This document shows, one piece after another, positions 29,858 through 38,935 of a stretch of 64,000 bases of DNA. Source of the DNA: Catalinimonas alkaloidigena (GTDB taxonomy: Bacteria > Bacteroidota > Bacteroidia > Cytophagales > Cyclobacteriaceae); NCBI RefSeq assembly GCF_029504655.1, contig NZ_JAQFIL010000001.1, forward strand, positions 5,709,001 to 5,773,000, given 5' to 3'. Made by a program: the position numbers and the translations under genes. The stretch's first letter is position 1. Each line of letters opens with the position of its first letter. The notes beneath the pieces were generated by a model. The model ran no database searches and was not told where the DNA came from. It saw only the letters and a list, made by a program, of their open reading frames with translations.

Positions 29858-31900
29858 ATGAGCAAACACTTAATTTTACTAGCGCTTATATCAATTTCCC
29901 TGATTAGCTGCCATGAAGATGAAGTAAATGAGCCAGAAATAAAGGTCAACTTATCCGGTTATGTGCAGAAAGGCCCCTTTCTGAATGGCTCAACCGTTAT
30001 GATCATTGAACTGGATGATGCGCTTCAGCCCAGCGGAAGAACTTTTAGTACTGAAGTTCAGGACAATCAGGGTACATTTTCTTTTAGCGATATCAGCCTG
30101 ATTTCTCCTTACGTACAAGTGGTAGGTGAAGGATTTTACTATAATGAAGTAAAGGGTGAAGCGTCTTCTGCCCCCTTAACGCTTAAGGCATTGGTAGATA
30201 TCACGGATAAGTCAACGGTCAATCTCAATGTATTGCTGCATCTGCAGAGAGAAAGGGTAAGCTATCTGATAGAACAAGGAAAGTCATTTGAGGAAGCCAA
30301 AACACAGGCGATGCAGGAAATTATACACGTTTTTGGGATAGAAAAAAATACTGTTGCTGATGCCGAAATGATGGACATTTCCAAAGAAGGAGATGATCAT
30401 GCCATCCTGCTGGCCGTTTCTGCCACCTTACAGGGGAGGCTTACGGTAGCTGAGCTCTCCGAACTGCTGGCCGGTATCAGTACAGATGTAAAAGAAGATG
30501 GAAAACTGGACAGTGAAGCGATACAGGAAAAAATCCGTGCCGGTGCCACTTATGCCAGTGCAGGGGTTATCAGAGAAAATCTCACCGAACGCTACAAAGC
30601 GCTGGGAACAGATATTACCTTACCTGATTTTGAAAAGTATCTGGATAGTGATGGGGATGGAATCATCAACTCAGAAGATGACGAAATGCCGGAGGCATTT
30701 GCTTTTACCCCTGTCACCAAAGCTAAAATGGATACTTTTTATGTGTCCGAGACCATTATGCTGGAGGGGCTTCCCCATCCTGCAGAAAGCTGGCTGTCCG
30801 GAGCAGGCGCCCGCCTGATCGTCAACGGAGAAGAAAAAGAAAATGGAATTGCTCTTTCCGAAGGAGATGAGATAGCCATCAAACTGCCAACCGGTGATGA
30901 GTACTCCACCACCCATACTGCCGAACTGACGGTAGGAAAATTTACGACACAGTGGACAGTGACCACTGCTGCCAACCCGCTTCAGACGATAGGGTATCCC
31001 GGACATTCGGAATACTCCTTAACAACTTTTGTGTGGGGAAACAATCTGTTTGCAGGCCTGGGGGAGGACATTGGTTTTGCTGCCAGAAAAGAGTGGTATG
31101 CCTATGATACAAACGATGAGCAGTGGGGGCCAAAAGCTAACTTTCCTGGCAATGCTGATGTCAACATCAGGCTTTCTGCAAAGGATAAATTTTATGCCGG
31201 GCTGGGTGAAAATGGGCAGGCTATCTGGCAATATGATCCTGTTGCGGATACCTGGACAGCTATCGCCGACTTTCCTGGTCAGGCCACTACTTACTTTACC
31301 TATGCTAGTGGCAGTAAATGGTATGCCGGACTGGGAGATAATGGTAATGCCCTGTGGGAATATGACCCTGCTACCAACACCTGGTCGGCTATTGCTGATT
31401 TTCCGGCAGGAGCTTCAGCAATCCAAACTTTTACTATCCATGATAAAGTATTTGCCAGCCTTACTTTTCAGGAATCCGGAAAATCCGCTGAAATATGGCA
31501 ATTTGATACAGTGAGCAAATCATGGAAATCCGTAGGAAATGCCGAAGCCTCAAACTTTCTTTTTGCCATAGATGAAAAGGGGTATTTCGCCAGAGAAAAC
31601 TCCTCTGAGCTCCTCAGCTTTTCGCCTGCTACCGCTTCCTGGACCACTGTAACCACATTGCCCCAATCCAAACCCAAATTTGGTTTCTCAATGCAGGGCA
31701 AAGGCTATTTGTATTTTGATACTGACTTCAAAAATTCACTCTACGCCTATGACCTTGCCAGTAACACCATAACGCAAATCAAAGGGATTGAGCAGGAGTC
31801 CCGTATTTTTACTTTTGCCGTGACTGCTGAAAATTATGCTATTTTATGTACCAGCGTCAGCACTGCCATGGGAAGCTCATTTTATAGGTTTTCTCCTTAG
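29858..31900 (+). CDS. Array lipoprotein 3: module, one Ig-like repeat, Kelch-like propeller
   Basis: A 680-aa lipoprotein: lipobox LISC (Cys18) followed by HEDEV. The conserved module (~30-265) starts LSGYVQKGPFLNGSTVMIIEL. The calcium-type loop is DSDGDGIINSEDDE. There is a single Ig-like repeat (FAFTPVTKAKMDTFYVSETI). Kelch-like blades follow (WYAYDTNDEQWGPKANFPG, WQYDPVADTWTAIADFPG, WEYDPATNTWSAIADFP). It is more diverged than the 2/4 pair and visibly richer in G/C. It has its own 197-nt leader containing TATATTTACATA (29797-29808), an element repeated before lipoprotein 4. Probably surface exposed; ligand unknown. Confidence 0.87.
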   Translation: MSKHLILLALISISLISCHEDEVNEPEIKVNLSGYVQKGPFLNGSTVMIIELDDALQPSGRTFSTEVQDNQGTFSFSDISLISPYVQVVGEGFYYNEVKGEASSAPLTLKALVDITDKSTVNLNVLLHLQRERVSYLIEQGKSFEEAKTQAMQEIIHVFGIEKNTVADAEMMDISKEGDDHAILLAVSATLQGRLTVAELSELLAGISTDVKEDGKLDSEAIQEKIRAGATYASAGVIRENLTERYKALGTDITLPDFEKYLDSDGDGIINSEDDEMPEAFAFTPVTKAKMDTFYVSETIMLEGLPHPAESWLSGAGARLIVNGEEKENGIALSEGDEIAIKLPTGDEYSTTHTAELTVGKFTTQWTVTTAANPLQTIGYPGHSEYSLTTFVWGNNLFAGLGEDIGFAARKEWYAYDTNDEQWGPKANFPGNADVNIRLSAKDKFYAGLGENGQAIWQYDPVADTWTAIADFPGQATTYFTYASGSKWYAGLGDNGNALWEYDPATNTWSAIADFPAGASAIQTFTIHDKVFASLTFQESGKSAEIWQFDTVSKSWKSVGNAEASNFLFAIDEKGYFARENSSELLSFSPATASWTTVTTLPQSKPKFGFSMQGKGYLYFDTDFKNSLYAYDLASNTITQIKGIEQESRIFTFAVTAENYAILCTSVSTAMGSSFYRFSP

Positions 31901-31957
31901 CGCTATGCGGTTTCTACAATAAACATTCAAAGCCATAAGCCATGTTAATTCCTAGTA

Positions 31958-31986
31958 AAGCTCCTATCCTCATCAGGAGCTTTTTT
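31958..31986 (+). terminator. Intrinsic terminator of lipoprotein 3
   Basis: Arms AAGCTCCT (31958-31965) and AGGAGCTT (31975-31982) run into TTTTTTC. It separates lipoprotein 3 from the transcript of lipoprotein 4. Confidence 0.85.
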
Positions 31987-32157
31987 CATTTACTCTAAAA
32001 GATCAAATTGCTGGGCGCATCTTTTCTCCAAAACCTGTGAGATTCTTCCAACTCCAATTCAAGGAAGCTTAGCATACTTATTGGTAAATTTAATTTTTTT
32101 ACTATAAAAAATACATTTATGAGTATATTTACATAAAAAGGTAAATATAAACTTGTA

Positions 32158-34746
32158 ATGAAAATATTTATAAGCTCCACCCTACTATTCATTTTTTGCT
32201 TTTTCATCTTATTGTCCTGCCGCGAGGATGATGAGGTCATCAGTACACCACCCATTGCAACAGATTCTACCCTCACCATTGACCTTTCCGGTTATGTGCA
32301 GAAAGGCCCATTTATTAATGGGACAGCTATCACTTTGGGTGAACTCAATGAAAACTTACTAGCTACCGGTAAGAATTTCACTACTCAAATCAATGACAAT
32401 AAGGGAGCTTTCAATTTTAAGGAAGTACCGCTTAACTCCCCCTTTGTACAACTTCAGGCCAATGGCTTCTATTTTGATGAAGTGAAAGGGGAAAAGTCTG
32501 CTGCACAGCTCACCATCTTTGGCTTAGCTAAGGTTACTGATGCTACTTCGGTCAATGTCAACCTGCTTTCCTACCTTGAGTTTAGTAGGGTAGCCTACCT
32601 TATGCAGGAAGAAGAAAGTGCTTTTGAAGAGGCTAAGCAGAAAGCCCAAAAAGAAATTCTAACCATTTTCGGTATAGAAACTGACAGCATTGGCTATTCC
32701 GAAACGCTGGACATTTCACATGATGGCGATGATAATGCCATACTTCTGGCTATTTCAGCAATACTTCAAGCCAATAATACCGTAGCTGAGCTTTCTGAAC
32801 TTCTGGCCAACCTGATCACTGACCTCAAAGAAGATGGTGTGCTCAATAGCGAGACTACCAAAACCAAGCTTAGAGAGCAAGCCATGTCACTCAATTTGCC
32901 TCAGATCAGAGCTCATCTGGAAAAGCGCTATGCGGATATGGGCGTAGAAGCCAGCATTCCTAACTTTGAGCAGTACATTGACAGTGATGGGGACGGTATC
33001 CTCAACAAAGATGAAGATGATACGCCGGAGGATTTTACTTTTACATTACAAAATGATGTAGCCATCAATACCAAAGTTATTTCCAATGCTGTCAAGATAA
33101 GTGGACTGAAAGAAGGAGGCACTGCCGATGCTGTTGTGCAGAATGGGCATATCCTTTTGAATGATAAGCTGGTAGAAGACTCAGTAACGCAAGTAAAAAA
33201 CGGCGATCAGCTACAACTTCAGCTTACCTCCGGTAGCGATTATATGGACACGGTAAGCACTAAAATTACGATTGGAACTTTAGTCAAAAGCTTCACCGCC
33301 ATTAGCGATAATTATATTCCTGAAGCTTTCAGTTTCACGGCGCAGAAAGATGTAGCCGTTGATTCTTTCTACACTTCCAATACCATTACCGTAAGTGGGA
33401 TACCCTACGAAACACCGCTCAAAATTGAAGACGGAATCATCATCAAAAACGGTAAAGAACTGGAAAGCGACACTACATCAGTGAAAAACGGAGATGAACT
33501 GGCTGTCAAATTGCTTTCCAGCAGTGAGTTTGAGGCCAGCACCTCAGCGCTGGTAGATATTAATGGCATAAGTGCCAGCTTCAGCATTACTACCGATGAC
33601 TACTCTCCTGATCCTTTCAGCTTCACGCCTATTGAAAATGCTAAGAGAGATTCGGTTTATACTTCTAATACGATTACTATCAGCGGACTGCCTCACCCCA
33701 CTCCTATTGGAGTAGCACAGTTTTCTACAGATAATGGCATTATATATGTCAATGGAAATGAATACTTAGACAACACGTTCAGTCTGAAAAATGGTGATGA
33801 AGTATTTATAAAGATAAGTTCTTCTAAAGAGTTTTCCTCTATCACTAACGCTTCATTATCCATTAATAATATAATTAGCCTATTTCAAGTCACTACGGAG
33901 CAAAATCCTCTAAGAGTAATTGATAATAACATTCCTTTTAAATATCGCACTAATTATGATGGTATTTATCTAGATCGTTCTCTGTATATTATTACTGGAG
34001 ATAAACTTTATGAATTTAGTTTGACTGACAAAACCTGGAATAAAAAAGCTAATTACCCTGGAGGATATGTTGATTGGCTCACATTTTTTTCCATTAATAA
34101 CAAACTCTATGCTGGACTAGGGTGGGATGACCCTAAAGTAGCAATGGCCGATAAAAACTTTTGGGAATATGATCCCAATACCAATATTTGGAAAGAAGTC
34201 GCTTCGTTTCCTGGAAGAAAAAGGTACAGTGCAAAAAGTTTTGTAGTCGGTAAAAAAGCATATGTTGGCCTTGGAAACAGTGGTGATCCTAGTGATATAT
34301 TAAAAGATATTTGGGAATATAACCCTGAAACAAACCTATGGACTCAAATCACAAATTATCCTGGTAACATAAACAGTAGTAACGACAGGATAATAGCACA
34401 AATATTAAACTCAAATATGTTTATAGGTTCACCCATCGTTAATGAATCTTCTAGTACTTTTGAGTTAGAGTATTGGCAATATGATATAAATAATAATGCT
34501 TGGAAAAAAAGAGCGAATAACCATCATATTAATACTACTGCTAATCAAGGTTTTGTTCTTTATGATAAAGGATATATCTTAAGTAAAAACTCCCTTTCAT
34601 TTTATAATTACGATACCAATATTTGGAGTAAATCAATATATCTTCCTTTCTCAGATACTGATCTCAAAATAATCTTCACAAGCCCAAAAAGTATATATTT
34701 CATCAATGGCTATTCTCTATACGAATTCACCCCACCCCAGGAGTAG
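32158..34746 (+). CDS. Array lipoprotein 4: module, three Ig-like repeats, A/T-rich Kelch-like propeller
   Basis: An 862-aa lipoprotein: lipobox LLSC (Cys21), then REDDEV. The conserved module, the DSDGDGILNKDEDD loop and the three Ig-like repeats parallel lipoprotein 2 at a constant offset. The C-terminal propeller (WNKKANYPGGYVDW, WEYDPNTNIWKEVASFPG, WEYNPETNLWTQITNYPG) is different in sequence and visibly more A/T-rich. The last residues YEFTPPQE are again shared. TATATTTACATA at 32124-32135 is common to the leaders of genes 3 and 4. It is convergent with der, 11 nt away. Likely surface protein; ligand unknown. Confidence 0.88.
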   Translation: MKIFISSTLLFIFCFFILLSCREDDEVISTPPIATDSTLTIDLSGYVQKGPFINGTAITLGELNENLLATGKNFTTQINDNKGAFNFKEVPLNSPFVQLQANGFYFDEVKGEKSAAQLTIFGLAKVTDATSVNVNLLSYLEFSRVAYLMQEEESAFEEAKQKAQKEILTIFGIETDSIGYSETLDISHDGDDNAILLAISAILQANNTVAELSELLANLITDLKEDGVLNSETTKTKLREQAMSLNLPQIRAHLEKRYADMGVEASIPNFEQYIDSDGDGILNKDEDDTPEDFTFTLQNDVAINTKVISNAVKISGLKEGGTADAVVQNGHILLNDKLVEDSVTQVKNGDQLQLQLTSGSDYMDTVSTKITIGTLVKSFTAISDNYIPEAFSFTAQKDVAVDSFYTSNTITVSGIPYETPLKIEDGIIIKNGKELESDTTSVKNGDELAVKLLSSSEFEASTSALVDINGISASFSITTDDYSPDPFSFTPIENAKRDSVYTSNTITISGLPHPTPIGVAQFSTDNGIIYVNGNEYLDNTFSLKNGDEVFIKISSSKEFSSITNASLSINNIISLFQVTTEQNPLRVIDNNIPFKYRTNYDGIYLDRSLYIITGDKLYEFSLTDKTWNKKANYPGGYVDWLTFFSINNKLYAGLGWDDPKVAMADKNFWEYDPNTNIWKEVASFPGRKRYSAKSFVVGKKAYVGLGNSGDPSDILKDIWEYNPETNLWTQITNYPGNINSSNDRIIAQILNSNMFIGSPIVNESSSTFELEYWQYDINNNAWKKRANNHHINTTANQGFVLYDKGYILSKNSLSFYNYDTNIWSKSIYLPFSDTDLKIIFTSPKSIYFINGYSLYEFTPPQE

Positions 34747-34762
34747 GCCGCATTTGCCTACT
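34742..34762 (+). terminator. Hairpin at the end of lipoprotein 4, overlapping the der stop
   Basis: AGTAGGC and GCCTACT arms with a 7-nt loop. The right arm contains the complement of the der stop codon, so the element belongs to both convergent genes. It lacks a T-run. Confidence 0.45.
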
Positions 34763-36065
34763 TCTGCCTGAAGAATATGTTCAAAGGCACGCCTTCAAAG
34801 TTAAAGTGTCCTCTTAGTTTATTCTCCAGGTAACGTTTATAGGCGTTCTTTACATATTTGGGATGGTTGCAGAAAAAGGCAAAAGAGGGTGTTCTGGTCG
34901 GTAATTGCGTAATATACTTGATCTTAATATGCTTACCTTTGACCGAAGGCGGTGGATAATGCTCAATATCTTTACCCAGCAGGTCATTTAGTTTGGAAGT
35001 ACTGATACGTCGCTGGCGGTTTTCATAAATCTCAGAAGCTTTTTCTATCGCCTGAAACACTCTCTGTTTGGTGGCCATAGAGGTAAAGACAATGGGGATA
35101 TAGTTAAATTCGCCCAAGCGCTCATCAATCTGCTTTTTGTATGCCAGCGCTGTTTTGGTATCTTTCTCTATCAAATCCCATTTATTAACCAAAATCAGTA
35201 TGCCTTTCCTGTGTTTGTCGGCGAGCTGCACGATATTCATATCCTGCGCTTCCATCCCCCTTTGTGCATCCAGCATGATGATGCAGATGTCGCTGTCTTC
35301 CAGTGCCTGTACAGAGCGAATAGTGGAGTAAAATTCTATATTATCCGAAATCTTGGCTTTCTTCCGTAGCCCTGCGGTGTCAATCAGGATAAAATCCTTT
35401 CCGTACAGCTTATAACGAGAATGTAATGCATCGCGCGTAGTACCGGCAACATCAGTAACGATGCTACGCTCCTCTCCCAAAAGCACATTCAGAAAAGACG
35501 ATTTGCCTACATTGGGCCGGCCCAAAATAGCCAGCCGGGGAATGCCCGCTTCCGGATCCTCATCATCATCGGCCGGAAAGTGGGAAACGACGGCATCCAG
35601 AAGATCACCGGTACCTGAGCCGCTTACGGATGAGATAGGAAAAACTTCTCCCAGACCTATGCCATAAAACTCAGAGGCCATAAACGAACGCTCATGGTTA
35701 TCCGCCTTATTGGCGACGATATAAAGAGGCTTCTGGGTACCCCGCAGAATATTGGCAAAGCTCTCATCCAGATCTGTGATGCCGGTTTCACAGTCTACCA
35801 TAAAAAGAATTACGCTAGCCTCATTGATCGCCAACTGCACCTGCGTACGTATTGCACCCTCAAAAATATCGTCAGAATTGGCTACATAACCTCCGGTATC
35901 AATTACTGTAAAGTGCAGTCCATTCCATTGTCCATAACCATAATGCCGGTCACGGGTCACGCCACTCACATCATCCATAATGGCCTTGCGTTGCTCAATT
36001 AAACGGTTGAACAGCGTTGACTTCCCTACATTGGGCCTACCTACGATCGCTACTATATTTGACAC
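34758..36065 (-). CDS. der: Ribosome biogenesis GTPase Der
   Basis: A tandem-GTPase needed for 50S subunit assembly. The 435-aa protein has a first G domain with IVGRPNVGKSTLFNRL, DTGG and NKAD. The second G domain, near residue 178, has ILGRPNVGKSSFLNVL, DTAGLRKK and NKWD. The C-terminal KH-like domain ends with PTRTPSFAFFCNHP and GVPLNIFFRQK. It lies downstream of era on the same strand, separated by an inverted-repeat element, and is convergent with lipoprotein 4. Confidence 0.98.
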   Translation of the reverse strand: MSNIVAIVGRPNVGKSTLFNRLIEQRKAIMDDVSGVTRDRHYGYGQWNGLHFTVIDTGGYVANSDDIFEGAIRTQVQLAINEASVILFMVDCETGITDLDESFANILRGTQKPLYIVANKADNHERSFMASEFYGIGLGEVFPISSVSGSGTGDLLDAVVSHFPADDDEDPEAGIPRLAILGRPNVGKSSFLNVLLGEERSIVTDVAGTTRDALHSRYKLYGKDFILIDTAGLRKKAKISDNIEFYSTIRSVQALEDSDICIIMLDAQRGMEAQDMNIVQLADKHRKGILILVNKWDLIEKDTKTALAYKKQIDERLGEFNYIPIVFTSMATKQRVFQAIEKASEIYENRQRRISTSKLNDLLGKDIEHYPPPSVKGKHIKIKYITQLPTRTPSFAFFCNHPKYVKNAYKRYLENKLRGHFNFEGVPLNIFFRQK

Positions 36066-36077
36066 TTTATTTTTATC

Positions 36078-36217
36078 TTATGGTTCTTGGTTCTGAATGT
36101 TACGGTTTTTGGTTCTTAGTTCTGTGTCTAGTTGTGTTATAGTTAAAAAAGATGAAAATTAATAACCATAGCACCCTAATACCTTAAACTATAACGCTTA
36201 GAACCATAACACTATTT
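36078..36217. repeat. Inverted-repeat intergenic element, copy B (no gene inside)
   Basis: The left half is TTATGGTTCTTGG, GTTTTTGGTTCTTAG and GTTGTGTTATAG. The right half is AACCATAGCACCC, AAACTATAACGCTTAG and GAACCATAACACTA. It occupies the whole der-era gap and reaches the era stop codon. Same family as copies at 12.4, 40.1 and 40.76-41.4 kb. Confidence 0.62.
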
Positions 36218-37112
36218 ATCTATAGCCAAAATTATGAAGTTTCGGCTGCTTTTTACGCCAATCGGGAGAAACTTTCACAAATTGCTCTAAGTAAACCTGC
36301 TTGGCAAAAAACTTTTCCAGGTCAGCCCGGGCTTCTATACCCACTTTTTTGATAGCTTCTCCTCCTTTTCCAATCAGTATTCCCTTCTGACTTTTACGCT
36401 CCACGAAGATCTCAGAACGCATGCGGATGATACTTTCGTCTTCTTTAAACTCAGTAACTACTACCTCACAACTGTAGGGAACTTCTTTCTTATAATTTTT
36501 AAAAATCTTCTCCCGAATGATCTCAGCTGCAAAGAAACGCTCAGGCTTATCGGTAAGTTCATCTTTGGGGAAATATGGCGGGTGCTCAGGAAGCCGGCGT
36601 AAAATAGCTTCGAAAACCTCAGAAATATTTAAACCTTCCAGTGCGGAAACCAGCATGGCTTCTTCGGGCTTAAGAATTTCCTGCCAGTAAGCCATCTTAT
36701 CTTCAGCTTGTGAGCCTTTGGCAAGATCAATTTTGTTCATGACCAGAATGACCGGCACCTCTGCTTCTTTAAGCCTTTCAATATGCTCCTCTTCCTGATA
36801 TTTTTCGTAGAGGTCGGTTACAAAGAGGATGACATCCGCATCTTCCAGGGCTACACTTACAAAGCGCATCATAGACTGGTGTAGCTCATATTCCGGCTTC
36901 AGGATGCCCGGGGTATCGGAGTACACCACCTGAAAATCATCGCTCGGTGATGATCCATTGATGATGCCCATAATGCGATGTCGGGTGGTTTGGGCCTTGG
37001 AAGTGATGATAGAAAGCCGTTCACCCACCAGTTGGTTCATCAGGGTAGACTTCCCCACATTAGGCTTCCCTACGATACTCACAAATCCAGCTTTATGTTT
37101 TTTAGCTTCCAT
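36216..37112 (-). CDS. era: GTPase Era
   Basis: A GTP-binding protein that assists 16S rRNA processing and 30S maturation. The 298-aa protein has G1 SIVGKPNVGKSTLMNQL, switch region SKAQTTRHRIMGI, G3 SDTPGILKP and G4 VMNKIDLA. The C-terminal KH domain has the RNA-binding loop GILIGKGGEAIKKVG. The promoter lies just upstream and is interlocked with that of the divergent initiator tRNA. Confidence 0.98.
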   Translation of the reverse strand: MEAKKHKAGFVSIVGKPNVGKSTLMNQLVGERLSIITSKAQTTRHRIMGIINGSSPSDDFQVVYSDTPGILKPEYELHQSMMRFVSVALEDADVILFVTDLYEKYQEEEHIERLKEAEVPVILVMNKIDLAKGSQAEDKMAYWQEILKPEEAMLVSALEGLNISEVFEAILRRLPEHPPYFPKDELTDKPERFFAAEIIREKIFKNYKKEVPYSCEVVVTEFKEDESIIRMRSEIFVERKSQKGILIGKGGEAIKKVGIEARADLEKFFAKQVYLEQFVKVSPDWRKKQPKLHNFGYR

Positions 37113-37127
37113 CTAGAAAAATTTTTA

Positions 37128-37135
37128 CAAAGATA
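37128..37135 (-). promoter_or_regulatory. -7 element for era
   Basis: On the minus strand TATCTTTG (exact TAnnTTTG) lies 15 nt before the era ATG, implying a very short leader. No TTG is found 19 nt upstream. It abuts the -33 element of the divergent tRNA promoter. Confidence 0.6.
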
Positions 37136-37166
37136 TTTGATTAAAAAATAAAAAGCGCTACTTTTG
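37136..37166 (+). promoter_or_regulatory. Promoter of the initiator tRNA gene
   Basis: TTTG (37136-37139), 19-nt spacer, TACTTTTG (37159-37166): a complete Bacteroidota -33/-7 promoter. The expected start is near 37173, about 30 nt before the tRNA. Confidence 0.85.
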
Positions 37167-37204
37167 TATCCTCTTAAGCGAAAAAGACGTTTAAAAATAT
37201 ACAT

Positions 37205-37277
<73 letters not shown>

Positions 37278-37284
37278 CTCATTA

Positions 37285-37312
37285 ACCTGAAGTTCTCACT
37301 TCAGGTTTTTTT
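37285..37312 (+). terminator. Intrinsic terminator of the tRNA gene
   Basis: ACCTGAAGT and ACTTCAGGT arms with a 4-nt loop, followed by seven T. It starts 8 nt after the tRNA, giving a single-gene transcript. Confidence 0.92.
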
Positions 37313-37445
37313 GTTTTTATTCCTTCTAAATGCTCAAGTTACAATTTTTATAATAATTCATTTGTCTGTTTCCATTTTGCAGATTCAGACATTCTGCCCA
37401 TCTTGTTTGCTGTTCATTTGAGCTTGTAGTAATCGCAGAGACATC

Positions 37446-38819
37446 ATGCACTGGAATCATCTTTTTTCTCCTGTCCGCTTAGGTGTGGAAGATCGCCCTA
37501 CGCATACGGATATGATCCGTAATCCTTATCAGCAGGATTATGACCGGCTTATCTTTTCTTCTCCTTTCCGGCGTTTGCAAAATAAAACCCAGGTTTTTCC
37601 GCTGCCCGGTAGTGTATTTGTCCATAATCGCTTAACACATAGTCTAGAAGTAGCTTGTGTAGGAAGATCACTGGGCAATATCATCGGGCACCGTATCGCG
37701 GATGAGTACCCTGAGGAAGAAGCCCGGTTTGAGCACTTTTACCGCAACGAAATGGGTTCGGTGATCAGTGCGGCCTGCATCGCCCATGACATTGGCAATC
37801 CACCTTTTGGTCATTCAGGAGAAAAAGCGATTTCTACCTATTTTACCAATCTGGAAGGGGAAATCAGAAGCCTTTTAGAAGACAGTTTTAACCCCAGCCA
37901 GTGGAACGACCTGACCAATTTTGAAGGAAATGCCAACGGTTTACGGCTGCTGACGCATCAGTTTAAAGAGCGGAGCTATGGCGGCTTACGACTTACCTAC
38001 ACTACTTTGGCAGCTATGGTAAAGTATCCCTGTGAATCGTCTATAGGCCTGGATAAAAACCGCAAGAGCCGGAGCAAGTTTGGGTTCTTTCATTCAGAAA
38101 TTGAGACTTTTAACAAAATTGCAGCCGAACTGAAAATCAAAGCTACTTCTGATGCTCCCCAGGCTTATGTACGCCACCCTTTTGTGTACCTGGTAGAAGC
38201 GGCTGATGACATCTGCTATCAGGTAATTGACTGGGAGGATGCCCACCGACTTAAGATCATTAGCACAGAGGAAGCGCAAAATCAGCTCTTACAGTTTTTT
38301 GCCGACTCCCCCGAGCATTATCAAAAGCATAAAACAAATGCGCTCAAAATTCAGGACCTGAATGAAAGAATGGGTTACCTGAGAGCAGTGACAATCAATA
38401 GCCTGGTGAATGAGTGCGCAGAAATTTTCTGGCAAAATCGTGATGCGATCCTGAAAGGTACTTATGAGAAAAGTTTGCTGGATGAATTGTCAGATACTTT
38501 GGGCAAAGCATTTCAAGCTTTACAAAGCAAATCTGTGGACCGCATTTACAATTATCGCCCGGTAGTAGAGATTGAGCTAGCCGGCTATAAGATTCTGGGA
38601 GGTTTACTGGAAGAGTTTGTACCGGCAGTACTGGATATGAAAGGCCATCAAAGTAAGAAACTACTTCGCTTACTTCCCCTCCAGTTTCAACCCGATGGAA
38701 ATACCAGTCTGTATGAAAAAGTACAATCAGTTGTGGATTTCGTTTCTGGAATGACCGATCTCTACGCGGTTGATCTTTTCCGCCATATCAAAGGAATTTC
38801 TTTGCCGGAGTTACGCTAA
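37446..38819 (+). CDS. dgt: dGTP triphosphohydrolase
   Basis: An HD-superfamily enzyme that cleaves dGTP (or dNTPs) to the nucleoside and triphosphate. The 457-aa protein starts with DYDRLIFSSPFRRLQNKTQVFPLP. The HD motifs are NRLTHSLEVACVGRSLGN and AACIAHDIGNPPFGHSGEKAI; a later conserved segment is YLVEAADDICYQVIDWEDA. It lies downstream of the tRNA terminator and appears monocistronic. Confidence 0.94.
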   Translation: MHWNHLFSPVRLGVEDRPTHTDMIRNPYQQDYDRLIFSSPFRRLQNKTQVFPLPGSVFVHNRLTHSLEVACVGRSLGNIIGHRIADEYPEEEARFEHFYRNEMGSVISAACIAHDIGNPPFGHSGEKAISTYFTNLEGEIRSLLEDSFNPSQWNDLTNFEGNANGLRLLTHQFKERSYGGLRLTYTTLAAMVKYPCESSIGLDKNRKSRSKFGFFHSEIETFNKIAAELKIKATSDAPQAYVRHPFVYLVEAADDICYQVIDWEDAHRLKIISTEEAQNQLLQFFADSPEHYQKHKTNALKIQDLNERMGYLRAVTINSLVNECAEIFWQNRDAILKGTYEKSLLDELSDTLGKAFQALQSKSVDRIYNYRPVVEIELAGYKILGGLLEEFVPAVLDMKGHQSKKLLRLLPLQFQPDGNTSLYEKVQSVVDFVSGMTDLYAVDLFRHIKGISLPELR

Positions 38820-38935
38820 GCAAAACATACAGGCAGCAATACTTATTTAGAAATAGAAAAGGGACAAAAGTTTAGAGATTCACAGATTAGTCATTATCTC
38901 TAAGAACCTTCAACTTTTAACCTTTAACTATTTCC

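Noticed and set aside
24809..34746. Lipoprotein array as a transposon or phage cargo
   Set aside because: No transposase, integrase, terminal repeats or tRNA junction flank the array; tandem duplication is enough.
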